From Microbacterium sp. T2.11-28 (GTDB taxonomy: Bacteria; Actinomycetota; Actinomycetes; Actinomycetales; Microbacteriaceae): a DNA stretch of 64,000 bases. Shown here piece after piece: positions 36,170 through 48,193 of this stretch. Each line of letters opens with the position of its first letter. Within the stretch, counting starts at the first letter, position 1. The stretch covers positions 558,001-622,000 of the forward strand of contig NZ_CATNHF010000001.1 in assembly GCF_950097975.1 (NCBI RefSeq), in the 5' to 3' direction. The notes under the pieces are model-generated. The model saw only the letters and a program-made list of their open reading frames with translations, was not told the origin of the DNA and ran no database searches. A program made the position numbers and the translations under genes.

Positions 36170-37675
36170 TCAGCCGGCGGCGGGCTCCTTGGCGGGCGCC
36201 TTCTTCGCTGCGGGCTTCTTGGCGGCCGGCTTCTTGGCGGCCGGCTCCTTCTCGGCGACGACGCTCTTCGGGTCGATCGGCGCAGACGCGGGAGCCTCGG
36301 TCACGGCCGGACGCGGACGCGCGGCGAACTCCTCGAAGACGTAGCGGGGGTTCTGCACCGTCTGCAGCGACACGTTGTCGCGGTTCAGCCAGAAGTTGTG
36401 CCACCAGTCGCCGACGACGCGCCACTTGCGCTCCCACGAGGGCATCGCCAGGCCGTGGTACCCGCGGTGGGCCACCCAGGCGACGAAGCCCTTGAGGGCG
36501 ATGCGGCCGGACTGGAAGACGCCGTTGTAGAGGCCGAGGCCGGCGACGGCGCCGAGGTTGTGGTGGATGTACTCGCGGGGCACCTCGCCGCGCAGCACGG
36601 CGACGAGGTTCTTCGCGAGGAGCTTGGCCTGACGCACCGCGTGCTGCGCGTTGGGCACGCAGTAGCCGCCCACGCCCTTGCCGGTGAGGTCGGGCACCGC
36701 GGCGACGTCGCCGGCGGCCCACGCGCCGTCGATGATCTCGTCGGCCGTTCCGACGCGCAGGTCGGGACGGGTCTGGATGCGGCCGCGCTCCTCGACGAGC
36801 AGGTCGCTGCCGCGCACCACGGTCGGGTTGGCCATGACGCCGGCGGTCCAGATGATGAGGTCGGTCGGGATGACCTCGCCGGTGGACAGCTCGACGTTGC
36901 CGTCGACCGCGCCGGTCAGCTGGGTCTCGAGGTGCACGTTGGCACCGCGCTTGGCGAGGTCCTTCAGCACCCACTCGCTCGTCTTCAGCGAGACCTCGGG
37001 CATGATGCGGCCCATGGCCTCGATGAGGTGGAAGTGGGTGTCCTCGAAGCGCAGCTGCGGGTAGTCCTTCAGCAGCGACGACGCGAGCGCGCGCGTCTCG
37101 GCGAACACCTCGATGCCGGCGAAGCCGCCGCCGACGACCACCACGGTGAGGAGGCGATCGCGCTCGGGTCCGGGCGGCAGGTTCGCGGCCCGGTCGAAGT
37201 TCGTGAGGATGCGGTCACGGATCGCGACGGCCTCCTCGATCGTCTTCAGGCCGATCGCGTTGTCGGCGATCCCCGGGATCGGGAAGGTGCGCGAGACCGC
37301 GCCGGCGGTGACGACGATCTGGTCGTAGGACTCGGTCCACGGCTCCCCCACGCTGGGCGTGATGGTCGCGGTGCGGGTGGCGTGGTCGATGCCGGTGACC
37401 TTGGCGGTGACGACGCGCGTCTTCTTGAGGTGACGACGGAGCCCCACGATGACGTGACGCGCCTCGATCTCGCCCGCGGCGACCTCGGGGAGGAACGGCT
37501 GGTACGTCATGTACGGCAGCGGGTCGACGATCGTGACCTCGGCCTCGCCCTTGCGGAGGTGCTTCTCGAGCTTCCACGCGGTGTAGAAGCCGGCGTAGCC
37601 GCCGCCGACGATGAGGATCTTGGGCACAGCCTTCGCCTCGGGACGGAGGGCAGGGCTGGTCTCAGTGCTGGTCAC
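36170..37675 (-). CDS. ndh: Type II NADH dehydrogenase (NDH-2)
   Basis: 501 residues. FAD-binding loop ILIVGGGYAGFYTA and NADH-binding VVVGGGFAGIEVFAE give the two-dinucleotide-fold layout. DPLPYMTYQPFLPEV and the AGDVAAVPD motif are also typical. The enzyme passes electrons from NADH to quinone without pumping protons and sits on the membrane through C-terminal amphipathic helices. The last about 30 residues are an unusual Lys/Ala/Pro repeat tail (KKPAAKKPAAKKAPAKEPAA). The GTG at 37675 is chosen because AAGGAG lies 11 bases upstream. Confidence 0.94.
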   Translation of the reverse strand: MTSTETSPALRPEAKAVPKILIVGGGYAGFYTAWKLEKHLRKGEAEVTIVDPLPYMTYQPFLPEVAAGEIEARHVIVGLRRHLKKTRVVTAKVTGIDHATRTATITPSVGEPWTESYDQIVVTAGAVSRTFPIPGIADNAIGLKTIEEAVAIRDRILTNFDRAANLPPGPERDRLLTVVVVGGGFAGIEVFAETRALASSLLKDYPQLRFEDTHFHLIEAMGRIMPEVSLKTSEWVLKDLAKRGANVHLETQLTGAVDGNVELSTGEVIPTDLIIWTAGVMANPTVVRGSDLLVEERGRIQTRPDLRVGTADEIIDGAWAAGDVAAVPDLTGKGVGGYCVPNAQHAVRQAKLLAKNLVAVLRGEVPREYIHHNLGAVAGLGLYNGVFQSGRIALKGFVAWVAHRGYHGLAMPSWERKWRVVGDWWHNFWLNRDNVSLQTVQNPRYVFEEFAARPRPAVTEAPASAPIDPKSVVAEKEPAAKKPAAKKPAAKKAPAKEPAAG

Positions 37676-37695
37676 AGGAAGGAGAGCTCCTTGAA

Positions 37696-38985
37696 TCAAC
37701 GGCTCGGCACGCGCGAGGTGCGCGCCGATCTAACTCGCCGGGCAGCAGCAGTGACGCCGAGCCCCACCAGTATAGCGGCCAGCGTCGCACCCGAGAGCGG
37801 GACCGTGCCGTAGAGGAGGGTCTCGGCGCTGGGAAGAAGCGGCGAGCCGGGGCGCGTGGCGGCGTCCGGTGCGGGCAGCGGCTCGATGTCCACGGGCTCG
37901 ACGGTTGGCTGCGGCAGCGGCGTCGCCTCGGCGCGGCGGTGCAGCCGGATCCACTCCGAGAGGCTCCCCATCGGGTTCTCGTCGACACGGGGGACGCGCG
38001 CCGAGACGGCCGCCGCCGCATCGATCAGCCCGCGCCCGTAGAGCTCGGGCTTGGCACGCGAGTCGGGCGTGGACCGCGCCGTCGAGATGATGCGGTTGAT
38101 CACGTTGTCGGCGTCGAGGTCCGGGTGCGCCGCGCGCACGAGTGCGGCGACGCCCGCCACGATGGGCGCGGCGCCGCTCGTGCCGTTCCACACCATGATC
38201 TGCCCGTCGGCCGACACGCCCAGCAGCTCCTCGCTGGGCGCCATGACGCCGATGGAGATGCCCTGGGTCGAGGCCTCCACGCTGGCCTTGCCCTCGCGGT
38301 CCACGCCGCCGACGGTCAGGACTCCGGGGATGGTGGCCGGCGCACCGACCTCGTCGGTGCCGCTGCCGCGGTTGCCGGCCGCGACGACGACCACGACGTC
38401 GTGCTGGAAGGCGTAGAGGAACGCGGCATCCCACGACACGTCCCACTCGAGGGTGTTCGTCGTGAACGAGAGGTTGATGACGTCGGCGCCGTTGTCGACC
38501 GCCCAGCGGATGGCGTCGGCGACCTGATCGACGAACGGCACGGCGGAGGATGCGCCGAAGCCCACCGACAGCGACAGCAGCCTGGCCGCCGGGGCGACGC
38601 CGAGCATGCCGGCGCCGTCGCCGGTCCCCCGCGACGCGGCCAGGGAGCCGACCCAGCTGCCGTGGTTGAAGTCGACCGCCCCGACCGGCGTGCGGCCGTC
38701 GGAGGAGCCTCTGCCGGAGAAGTCGGCGCCCCCGACGACTGCGCCGTCGAACTCGGCCGGCCCCTCCCCGATGCCCGTGTCGATCACGGCGATCGTCACG
38801 CCCGCGCCGCGCGTGGTCTCCCAGGCGTCGCGGATGCCGTAGTCGTCGAGCCAGTACTGCGCCGACTGGATCGGGTCGGCTTCCTCCTCGGCGACGGGCG
38901 TCTCGTCCGGCGCCGCGGCTGCGCCGGTCGCTCCGACGAGGACCAGCGCGAAGGCGGCGGCCGCCGCGGCGAACCGCGCCCTCAT
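37696..38985 (-). CDS. Mycosin-like S8 serine protease, membrane anchored
   Basis: 429 residues. Signal peptide, then a subtilisin-type domain with triad D69 (AVIDTGIG), H108 (FNHGSWVGSLAA) and S270 (NGTSGAAP), oxyanion N205. A Pro/Glu linker and one C-terminal membrane helix (LSGATLAAILVGLGVTAAA) plus a basic tail follow. This layout is that of mycosins, the proteases of type VII secretion, but no ESX gene is nearby. The ATG overlaps the DUF501 stop as ATGA. NDH-2 follows 20 bases downstream. Confidence 0.88.
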   Translation of the reverse strand: MRARFAAAAAAFALVLVGATGAAAAPDETPVAEEEADPIQSAQYWLDDYGIRDAWETTRGAGVTIAVIDTGIGEGPAEFDGAVVGGADFSGRGSSDGRTPVGAVDFNHGSWVGSLAASRGTGDGAGMLGVAPAARLLSLSVGFGASSAVPFVDQVADAIRWAVDNGADVINLSFTTNTLEWDVSWDAAFLYAFQHDVVVVVAAGNRGSGTDEVGAPATIPGVLTVGGVDREGKASVEASTQGISIGVMAPSEELLGVSADGQIMVWNGTSGAAPIVAGVAALVRAAHPDLDADNVINRIISTARSTPDSRAKPELYGRGLIDAAAAVSARVPRVDENPMGSLSEWIRLHRRAEATPLPQPTVEPVDIEPLPAPDAATRPGSPLLPSAETLLYGTVPLSGATLAAILVGLGVTAAARRVRSARTSRVPSR

Positions 38986-39491
38986 CCGGCCACCCGCGGC
39001 GAGACGCACGTGCACACCGACGGCGACCAGTCGCCGCGCGCGAGCGCGAGGTCGCCGATGGGATTGACCCCGGCGCCCGCCGCCAGCGAGTGGGCGGCGA
39101 GCGCGTGCAGGCACTTCACGCGGGTGGGCATCCCGCCGGCGGAGATGCCCTCGATCTCCGGCACGTCGCCGTAGTGGGCGCGATCGGCGAGGTAGGCGCG
39201 GTGGGCGGCGGCGTACGCCGTGGCGACGTCCTCGTCCTCGGACAGCAGTTCGGACAGCTCGCGCATCACCTGCGTGGCCTCGAGCGCGCTCATGGCCGCG
39301 GTCGCCCCGGGGTGGGTGAGGTAGTAGAACGTGGGGAACGGGGTGCCGTCGGGCAGGCGCGGCTCGGTGGCGACGACGGTCGGGTTGCCGCACGCGCAGC
39401 GCGCCGCGATGCCCACGACGCCGCGCATGGGACGGCCGAGCTGCTCGCGCATCGTGTCGAGGTCGGCGTCGGTTGCGGGTGTCAGCGGCAC
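38982..39491 (-). CDS. DUF501 family protein
   Basis: 169 residues, soluble. It has the family block LGRPMRGVVGIAARCACGNP and the cysteines C32/C34 (ARCACG), C127 (VKCLHALAAHSLAAGAG) and CTC near the end, which could bind a metal. In other actinobacteria it lies between divIC and an exopolyphosphatase gene; here the protease gene takes the latter place. Function unknown. The GTG start is preceded at six bases by TACCCT. Confidence 0.9.
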   Translation of the reverse strand: MPLTPATDADLDTMREQLGRPMRGVVGIAARCACGNPTVVATEPRLPDGTPFPTFYYLTHPGATAAMSALEATQVMRELSELLSEDEDVATAYAAAHRAYLADRAHYGDVPEIEGISAGGMPTRVKCLHALAAHSLAAGAGVNPIGDLALARGDWSPSVCTCVSPRVAG

Positions 39492-39497
39492 CCCTCC

Positions 39498-39503
39498 AGG
39501 GTA
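39498..39503 (-). promoter_or_regulatory. -10 element of the DUF501 / protease / ndh genes
   Basis: On the minus strand TACCCT ends six bases before the GTG at 39491. Confidence 0.5.
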
Positions 39504-39541
39504 CCGGCAGTCATCTGGACGCCCGCCGACGGGCCCGCGCG

Positions 39542-40036
39542 CTAGTCGGCGCTCGTGGCGGTGCGGGAGACGCCGGCGCCGGCGACCGAGCGCAGCAGCT
39601 GCGACATCCAGTCGTTGCGCGTCTCCTGGACCTCGTCGCTGACGGCGGACTGCTCCGGCGGGATCGCGCTGTCGGGAAGGTCGTCGTCGACGAGGTACAC
39701 CACCTCGCCCGGCTTGACGTAGTACAGCCGCTCCCGGGCCTGCGAGGTGATGTAGGCGGGGTCGGCCCAGCGCTCGCGCTCCGCCTCCAGGGCGGCGACC
39801 TCGTCCTTGCCGAGGGCGACGGACCGCTCCAGCGCGGCGATCTGCTGCCGCTGCTCGAGGTAGATCCCGACGCTCGGCACGAGCACGAACGCAGCCAGCA
39901 CCACCAGTCCGAGCATGATGCCCGTGAAGGCCGACAGCCGCACGCCGCCGACCCAGTCGCGCACGTCCACCCGGCGGGGCGGGCGGGCACGAGAAGAGGG
40001 AGCCGGCGCAGTGCGTCCGGCTCCCTCTCTCGTCAT
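39542..40036 (-). CDS. FtsB/DivIC septum formation initiator family protein
   Basis: 164 residues. A basic Arg/Pro-rich cytoplasmic N-terminus is followed by one membrane helix (MLGLVVLAAFVLVPSVGIYL). A leucine-zipper-like coiled coil (QRQQIAALERSVALGKDEVAALEAE) comes next, then the conserved ARERLYYVKPGEVVYLV. This is the actinobacterial DivIC/FtsB partner of FtsL-FtsQ in the divisome. It follows eno, as in many actinobacteria. TAGGCT lies six bases before the ATG. Confidence 0.93.
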   Translation of the reverse strand: MTREGAGRTAPAPSSRARPPRRVDVRDWVGGVRLSAFTGIMLGLVVLAAFVLVPSVGIYLEQRQQIAALERSVALGKDEVAALEAERERWADPAYITSQARERLYYVKPGEVVYLVDDDLPDSAIPPEQSAVSDEVQETRNDWMSQLLRSVAGAGVSRTATSAD

Positions 40037-40042
40037 GTCCTC

Positions 40043-40048
40043 AGCCTA
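40043..40048 (-). promoter_or_regulatory. -10 element of the divIC-like gene
   Basis: On the minus strand TAGGCT ends six bases before the ATG at 40036. Confidence 0.55.
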
Positions 40049-40090
40049 CGCGCGGGGCGCGCGAGGGCCGGGCAGGCACTCCGCGTGTGC

Positions 40091-41470
<1,380 letters not shown>

Positions 41471-41481
41471 TCAAAGCGCGC

Positions 41482-42171
41482 TCACGCTTCGCCGGGTCGC
41501 ACCACGAGGGCGATCGCGACCCCGTCCCACCCCTTCGCATCGAGGGTCTGCAGGGCCGTGGCCTCGAAGCGCGGGTCCTCGCCCAGCAGCGCGAGTCCCT
41601 TCCGGGTGCCGATCACCTGCGAGGAGGTCGTGCCGGCGTCGGCCACGGCGCCGCCGCGTCCGACGTTGTCGACGACGACGACGGTGCCGACGCGCCCGAG
41701 CCGCGCCGCCCAGTCGAGGTAGAGGGCGTTGGACTCCTTGTCGGCGTCGATGAAGACGAGGTCGAACGGCTCCTCGCCGGCGAGGGTGGGGAGGACGTGC
41801 TCGCCCCGCCCGATCCGGATGTCGACCCTGCCGCCGACACCCGCGCGGTCGATGCTGGCGCGCGCCACGGCGGCGTTGTCGGGCTCGGCTTCGATGGTCA
41901 CCACGCGGCCGTCCTCGGGGACGGCGCGCGCGAGCCAGATCGTGGAGTATCCCCCGAGCGTGCCGATCTCCAGCACCCGCCGGGCGCCGCTCATCCGCGC
42001 GAGCAGGTGGAGGAGCTTGCCGTTGACCGGCGCCACCTCGATGTCGGGCATCCCCGCGGCGCGCTGGGCCTCGACGGCGGCCTCGAGGTCGGGGTCGGGG
42101 CCCACGAGGGTGTCGGCGAAGTAGCGGTCGACGGCGCGCCAGGTCTCGGGCGTCGGATCGTGTGCGGTCAT
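41482..42171 (-). CDS. O-methyltransferase (class I SAM, CCoAMT-like)
   Basis: 229 residues. LEIGTLGGYSTIWLA is motif I of the caffeoyl-CoA/catechol O-methyltransferase-like family. VTIEAEPDNAAVA binds the ribose, and DLVFIDADKESNALYLDWA supplies metal ligands, including the conserved D-A-D-K. It methylates a hydroxylated aromatic or small molecule, unidentified. Stands alone between hisS and eno. GACGCT lies six bases before the ATG, a weak leaderless-type promoter. Confidence 0.9.
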   Translation of the reverse strand: MTAHDPTPETWRAVDRYFADTLVGPDPDLEAAVEAQRAAGMPDIEVAPVNGKLLHLLARMSGARRVLEIGTLGGYSTIWLARAVPEDGRVVTIEAEPDNAAVARASIDRAGVGGRVDIRIGRGEHVLPTLAGEEPFDLVFIDADKESNALYLDWAARLGRVGTVVVVDNVGRGGAVADAGTTSSQVIGTRKGLALLGEDPRFEATALQTLDAKGWDGVAIALVVRPGEA

Positions 42172-42222
42172 GCCCCCAGCGTCGCCACCCGCGTGGGATC
42201 CGTCAAGGCGCCGTGTCCGCTC

Positions 42223-42255
42223 GCCGCCGGCACGGGCTTGCGCGCCGGTGGCGGC
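42223..42255 (-). terminator. Possible terminator hairpin after hisS
   Basis: Directly after the hisS stop, GCCGCC and GGCGGC form a 6-bp outer stem with further partial pairing (GCCGG/CCGGC type) inside. No T-run. Confidence 0.35.
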
Positions 42256-43542
42256 TCAGCCGAGCGGCTTCACCTCGAGCGCGTCGCGCGGCTGACCGGC
42301 CGCGACCGCGGCGAACGAGGTGTACCCGTCGGCCGTGGCGCGCTCCAGCAGCGCCTTGAGGTTCTTGGTGCGCTGCTCGAGCCGGACCCGGGCGCCCTCG
42401 GCCACCAGCGCCGCCTTCAGGGCCGCCAGCTCGGCGACCGGGACGTCGCGGTCGTGGACGAGCACCACGGCGCCCGCCCGCTCGCCCTCGCCCGGGGCGA
42501 CGAGGTCGACCAGACGTTCGAAGCCGATCGAGAATCCGACAGCCGGCACGTCCTGGCCGAGGAAGCGGCCGATCATCCCGTCGTAGCGCCCGCCGCCGCC
42601 GAGCGAGTACGTGACGGACGGGTGGGCGAGCTCGAAGATGGTCCCGGTGTAGTAGCCCATCCCGCGCACGAGGAACGGGTCGAAGCGCAGGGGCACCCCG
42701 CCCGCCGCGGGGCGGGCTGCAGCGACCGCGTCGCCGATGCCGACGAGGTGGGCGACCAGGTCGTCGGCGATCCCTTCGGGGAGCGCCCCGCGGATCTGCG
42801 CCGCGCCGAAGGGCTCGTCCTCGGCGGCGTCCGGGCGACCGAGGAACTCCTCGAACGCGTCGACCGCGGCCGCCGTCGCGCCGCGCGCGCGGAGTTCGTC
42901 GGCGACGCCGGCGGGGCCGATCTTGTCGAGCTTGTCGATCGTGATGAGGACCCCGGGGCGCTCCTCCGGGGAGAAGCCGAAGGCGTCGAGCATCCCGTCG
43001 AGCACGCGGCGGTCGTTGATGCGGACCGTTCCGCCCTCGAGCCCGAGGGCGTCGAGGGTGTCGAGGCTCGCGACGAGGAGCTCGGCCTCCGCGCGGGCCG
43101 ACGGGTCGCCGATGATGTCGATGTCGCACTGGACGAACTGGCGGTAACGACCCTTCTGCGGCCGCTCCGCGCGCCACACCGGAGCGATCTGGATCGCCCG
43201 GAACACCGAGGGGAGCTCCGACCGGTGACTGGCGTAGAACCGCGCGAGCGGCACCGTGAGGTCATAGCGCAGGCCGAGGTCCGACAGCGCCGCGGGGTCG
43301 TCGGCGGCGGCCCGGATGGCCTCGGCATCCATCCCGCGCTTGAGGACGCTGAAGGAGAGCTTCTCGTTGTCGCCGCCGATGCCCGCGTGCAGGCGCGCGT
43401 ACTCCTCGACGACCGGCGTCTCGATCTCGTCGAACCCGTGCGCGCGGTAGCGGTCGCGGATGACGGCGAGCACGCGCTCGCGGCGGGCCTTGTCGGCGGG
43501 GAGGAAGTCGCGCATGCCGCGCGGCGGGTTCACGGATGCCAC
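42256..43542 (-). CDS. hisS: Histidyl-tRNA synthetase
   Basis: 428 residues, class II synthetase. Motif 1 lies around FDEIETPVVEEYARL, motif 2 around VWRAERPQKGRYRQFVQCD, histidine-A loop RFDPFLVRGMGYYTGTIFEL, and motif 3 around GGGGRYDGMIG with GFSIGFERL. A C-terminal anticodon-binding domain follows. GTG start, five bases after the mazG stop, so it is in an operon with mazG. Confidence 0.97.
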   Translation of the reverse strand: MASVNPPRGMRDFLPADKARRERVLAVIRDRYRAHGFDEIETPVVEEYARLHAGIGGDNEKLSFSVLKRGMDAEAIRAAADDPAALSDLGLRYDLTVPLARFYASHRSELPSVFRAIQIAPVWRAERPQKGRYRQFVQCDIDIIGDPSARAEAELLVASLDTLDALGLEGGTVRINDRRVLDGMLDAFGFSPEERPGVLITIDKLDKIGPAGVADELRARGATAAAVDAFEEFLGRPDAAEDEPFGAAQIRGALPEGIADDLVAHLVGIGDAVAAARPAAGGVPLRFDPFLVRGMGYYTGTIFELAHPSVTYSLGGGGRYDGMIGRFLGQDVPAVGFSIGFERLVDLVAPGEGERAGAVVLVHDRDVPVAELAALKAALVAEGARVRLEQRTKNLKALLERATADGYTSFAAVAAGQPRDALEVKPLG

Positions 43543-44265
43543 AGGTCTAGTTTCCCAGATCCGTCTCGGCCGCCCGCCCCGCGGCGGACGACGGCGCCGC
43601 TTCGGCACCACGGATGTCGTCCTCGAGCCGGCGCAGCCGCTCGCGCAGCGCCCGCTCCGCGTCCCATCCCCGTGCGCGCGCCGTGGCGACGAGGGACAGC
43701 AGCGCGTCGCCGAGATCCTCCTCGCTCGGCGGCCCGCCGACGCTCTCGCTCGGCGCGGGCAGCGCCGGCACGGCGGCGGCGCGGGAGAGCAGCTTCTGGG
43801 CCAGCGCCAGCGACGGCATGTGCGGGGAGACGCCGTCGAGGACGCTCGTGCGGGTGCGCTTCTCGGCAGCCTTGGCGGCGTTCCAGTGGACGAGGACCTC
43901 CTCGGGGGTCGTCGCGACCGCGTCGGCGAAGACGTGCGGATGCCGGCGGACCATCTTGTCGGTGAGGCCGCGGGCGACGTCGTCGATGTCGAACGGCTCC
44001 TCCCCCGCCTCGGCCGCGACGGCCGCGTGGAACAGCACCTGCCAGAGGAGGTCGCCGAGCTCCTCGCGGAGGTCGGCGCGCGACCCCGCCTCGACGGCGT
44101 CGATGAGCTCGGCCGACTCCTCGACGAGGTAGGGCACCAGATCGCGGTGGGTGATGCGGGCGCTCCACACGCAGTGCTCGCGCACCGCCCGCATCGCCTC
44201 GGCGGCGGCACGGAGCGGGTCGTCGGAGCGCGGGAGGCGGTCGCGCCCGGCGGTGCCGGCCGGGG

Positions 44266-45468
<1,203 letters not shown>

Positions 45469-45514
45469 ACCTTCCTCCAGCGTAACGCGTGACGAGCACG
45501 AAACGTGGGGCCAT

Positions 45515-45520
45515 TACCGT
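45515..45520 (+). promoter_or_regulatory. -10 element of ppc
   Basis: TACCGT ends six bases before the ATG at 45527. The GGAG in between is only two bases from the ATG, too close for a normal ribosome site. Confidence 0.5.
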
Positions 45521-45526
45521 GGAGTC

Positions 45527-48190
45527 ATGCGTGAACTCACCCGGACCGAAGCGATCGATCTCGTCGGACGCGGCGAGGCCGAGCAGGAGCTGCCCGAGCG
45601 GATGCGCGCCGACGTCCGCCTGCTCGGCGGCATCCTCGGCCAGGTGCTGCGCGAGAGCGGCTCGCCGGGCCTCTTCGACGACGTCGAGCGACTGCGCACC
45701 GCGACGATCGCCGCCTACACGGACGAGTCGCCGGAGGCCTTCGAGCGGGCAGCCGCGATCGCCGAGTCCTTCTCGGTCGACCGCGCCGACGAGGTCGCGC
45801 GCGCGTTCACCGTGTACTTCCACCTCGTGAACCTCGCCGAGGAGCACCAGCGGGTCCGCGTGCTCAAGGAGCGCGACGGCCGTCCCGAGAAGGAGGACGT
45901 CACCGACTCCGTCGCCGCCGCCTTCGTGCGGCTGGCCGGCGAGGTGGGCGACGACACGGCGCTCGACCGGCTGCAGAACCTGCGCTTCCACCCCGTGTTC
46001 ACCGCGCACCCCACCGAGGCGCGCCGTCGCGCGGTGTCGTCCAGCATCCGCCGCCTGGCCGCTCTCCTCGTCGAGCACGATGCCGCCCTGCGCGGCGGCG
46101 CCGACGAGCGCCGCGCCGAGCGACGCATGATCGAGGAGGTCGACACGCTGTGGCGGACCGCGCCGCTGCGGGCCGAGAAGCCGACCCCCGTCGACGAGGT
46201 CCGCGCGATCATGGCGGTCTTCGACGAGACGCTCTACACGGCCGTCCCCCACGTCTACCGGCGCGTCGACGACGCCCTGCAGGGACCGGGCGCCGGCAAC
46301 CGCGCCCCGGTCGTCCGCCCGTTCGTGCGGCTGGGCACCTGGGTCGGCGGCGACCGCGACGGCAACCCGTTCGTCACGGCGTCGGTCACGAAGAAGGCGG
46401 CGGCCATCGCGGCCGAGCACATCCTCCTGGGCCTGGAGCGCACCGCCGACCGCGTCGCCCGCACCCTCACGCTGGCCGCCGACACCACTCCTCCGAGCGC
46501 CGCGCTCCAGGCGCTGCTGCAGCGCCTGACAGCCGCCGACGAGGAGGGCGGCGCGGACGCGGTCAAGCGCGCAACCGGCGAGCCGCACAAGCGCGCGATG
46601 CTCCTCATCACCCGGCGGATCTCCGCCACGCGGCGCCGCGACGCCGACCTGGCGTACCGCGATCCCGAGCATCTGCTCGCCGACCTGCGGACGGTCCAGG
46701 ACTCGCTCGTGGCCGCCCGGGCGGCCCGGCAGGCGTACGGCCACCTGCAGCAGCTGCTGTGGCAGGTCGAGACCTTCGGCTTCCACCTCGCCGAACTCGA
46801 GGTGCGCCAGCACTCCGCGGTCCACGCCAAGGTGCTCGCGGAGTGCGAGGCGGGCGGCGCCCTCAGCACGCAGGCCGAGGAGGTGCTCGAGGTCTTCCGC
46901 ACCATCGCCCAGGTGCAGCAGCGCTACGGCCCGCGGGCAGCGGGCCGCTACATCGTCTCCTTCACCCAGTCCGCCCAGGACCTGGCGAACGTGCACCGGC
47001 TGGCGCGGTACGCCGTGGGCTCCAGCGGCATCCCCCCGGTGCTCGACGTCATCCCGCTGTTCGAGACGTTCGCCGACCTCCAGGCGGCGCGTCGCATCAT
47101 GGCGGAGGTCGTCGAGCAGCCCGAGTTCGCGGCGCGGCTGGAGGCCACCGGGCGCCGCCTCGAGGTGATGCTCGGCTACTCCGACTCCTCGAAGGACGTC
47201 GGTCCGGTCGCGGCGAACCTCGCCCTCTACGAAGCGCAGGCGGAGATCGCCGCCTGGGCCCAGGAGTCCGGCATCCGTCTCACGCTCTTCCACGGGCGCG
47301 GCGGAGCGCTCGGACGCGGCGGCGGCCCGGCGAACTCCGCGATCCTGGCGCAGCCGCCGCACTCGGTCGACGGTCGGTTCAAGCTCACCGAGCAGGGCGA
47401 GGTCATCTTCGCCCGCTACGGCGACCCGGCCATCGCGATGCGCCACATCGATCAGGTCGCCGCCGCGGTGCTGCTGGCCTCGGCGCCCTCGATCGAGCGG
47501 CGCAACGAAGAGGCGGCGGCCCGCTTCGCCGAGGTCGCCGCGACGATGGACAGGGCCTCGCGCGAGCGCTTCTTCTCGCTCGTCAAGGCGCCCGGCTTCG
47601 CGCCGTGGTTCGCGACGGTCACCCCGATGGAGGAGATCGGGCTGCTCGCCCTCGGGTCCCGTCCGGCGCGCCGCGGCCTGTGGGTGGAGTCGCTCGAGGA
47701 CCTGCGCGCCATCCCCTGGGTGTTCGCGTGGTCGCAGGCGCGCATCAACCTGGCCGGCTGGTTCGGCCTCGGCACCGCCCTGGAGGCCGTCGGCGACGTC
47801 GAGCTGCTGCGCCGCGCCTACGAGGAATGGCCGCTGCTGCGCACCGTGATCGACAACGTCGGCATGAGCCTGGCCAAGGCCGACACGCGCATCGCCCGCC
47901 GCTACCTCGCTCTCGGCGATCGGGACGACCTCGCCGAGCTCGTGATGCACGAGATGGAGCTGACCCGCGACTGGGTCGTCCGCATCACCGGAGGCGACGA
48001 GCTGCTCGCCAACCGTCCCGTGCTCCAGCGCGCGGTCAAGATGCGCGACCCGTACGTCGATGCGCTCTCGCTGCTGCAGCTGCGCGCGCTGCGCGTGCTG
48101 CGGTCGCAGGAGACGGCCGCGCCGGAGTGGCAGCGGCTGCTGCTGCTGTCGGTCTCGGGGGTCGCTGCCGGGCTTCAGAACACCGGCTGA
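45527..48190 (+). CDS. ppc: Phosphoenolpyruvate carboxylase
   Basis: 887 residues, the usual size. It fixes bicarbonate onto PEP to give oxaloacetate for the TCA cycle. Conserved sites: FTAHPTEARRRAV with the catalytic histidine, WVGGDRDGNPFV, the second signature VMLGYSDSSKDVG, and FHGRGGALGRGGGP near the C-terminal third. Two carbonic-anhydrase-type genes are in the window. ATG at 45527 is fixed by the upstream geometry. Convergent with the gamma-CA-like gene, three bases apart. Confidence 0.97.
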   Translation: MRELTRTEAIDLVGRGEAEQELPERMRADVRLLGGILGQVLRESGSPGLFDDVERLRTATIAAYTDESPEAFERAAAIAESFSVDRADEVARAFTVYFHLVNLAEEHQRVRVLKERDGRPEKEDVTDSVAAAFVRLAGEVGDDTALDRLQNLRFHPVFTAHPTEARRRAVSSSIRRLAALLVEHDAALRGGADERRAERRMIEEVDTLWRTAPLRAEKPTPVDEVRAIMAVFDETLYTAVPHVYRRVDDALQGPGAGNRAPVVRPFVRLGTWVGGDRDGNPFVTASVTKKAAAIAAEHILLGLERTADRVARTLTLAADTTPPSAALQALLQRLTAADEEGGADAVKRATGEPHKRAMLLITRRISATRRRDADLAYRDPEHLLADLRTVQDSLVAARAARQAYGHLQQLLWQVETFGFHLAELEVRQHSAVHAKVLAECEAGGALSTQAEEVLEVFRTIAQVQQRYGPRAAGRYIVSFTQSAQDLANVHRLARYAVGSSGIPPVLDVIPLFETFADLQAARRIMAEVVEQPEFAARLEATGRRLEVMLGYSDSSKDVGPVAANLALYEAQAEIAAWAQESGIRLTLFHGRGGALGRGGGPANSAILAQPPHSVDGRFKLTEQGEVIFARYGDPAIAMRHIDQVAAAVLLASAPSIERRNEEAAARFAEVAATMDRASRERFFSLVKAPGFAPWFATVTPMEEIGLLALGSRPARRGLWVESLEDLRAIPWVFAWSQARINLAGWFGLGTALEAVGDVELLRRAYEEWPLLRTVIDNVGMSLAKADTRIARRYLALGDRDDLAELVMHEMELTRDWVVRITGGDELLANRPVLQRAVKMRDPYVDALSLLQLRALRVLRSQETAAPEWQRLLLLSVSGVAAGLQNTG

Positions 48191-48193
48191 GCG

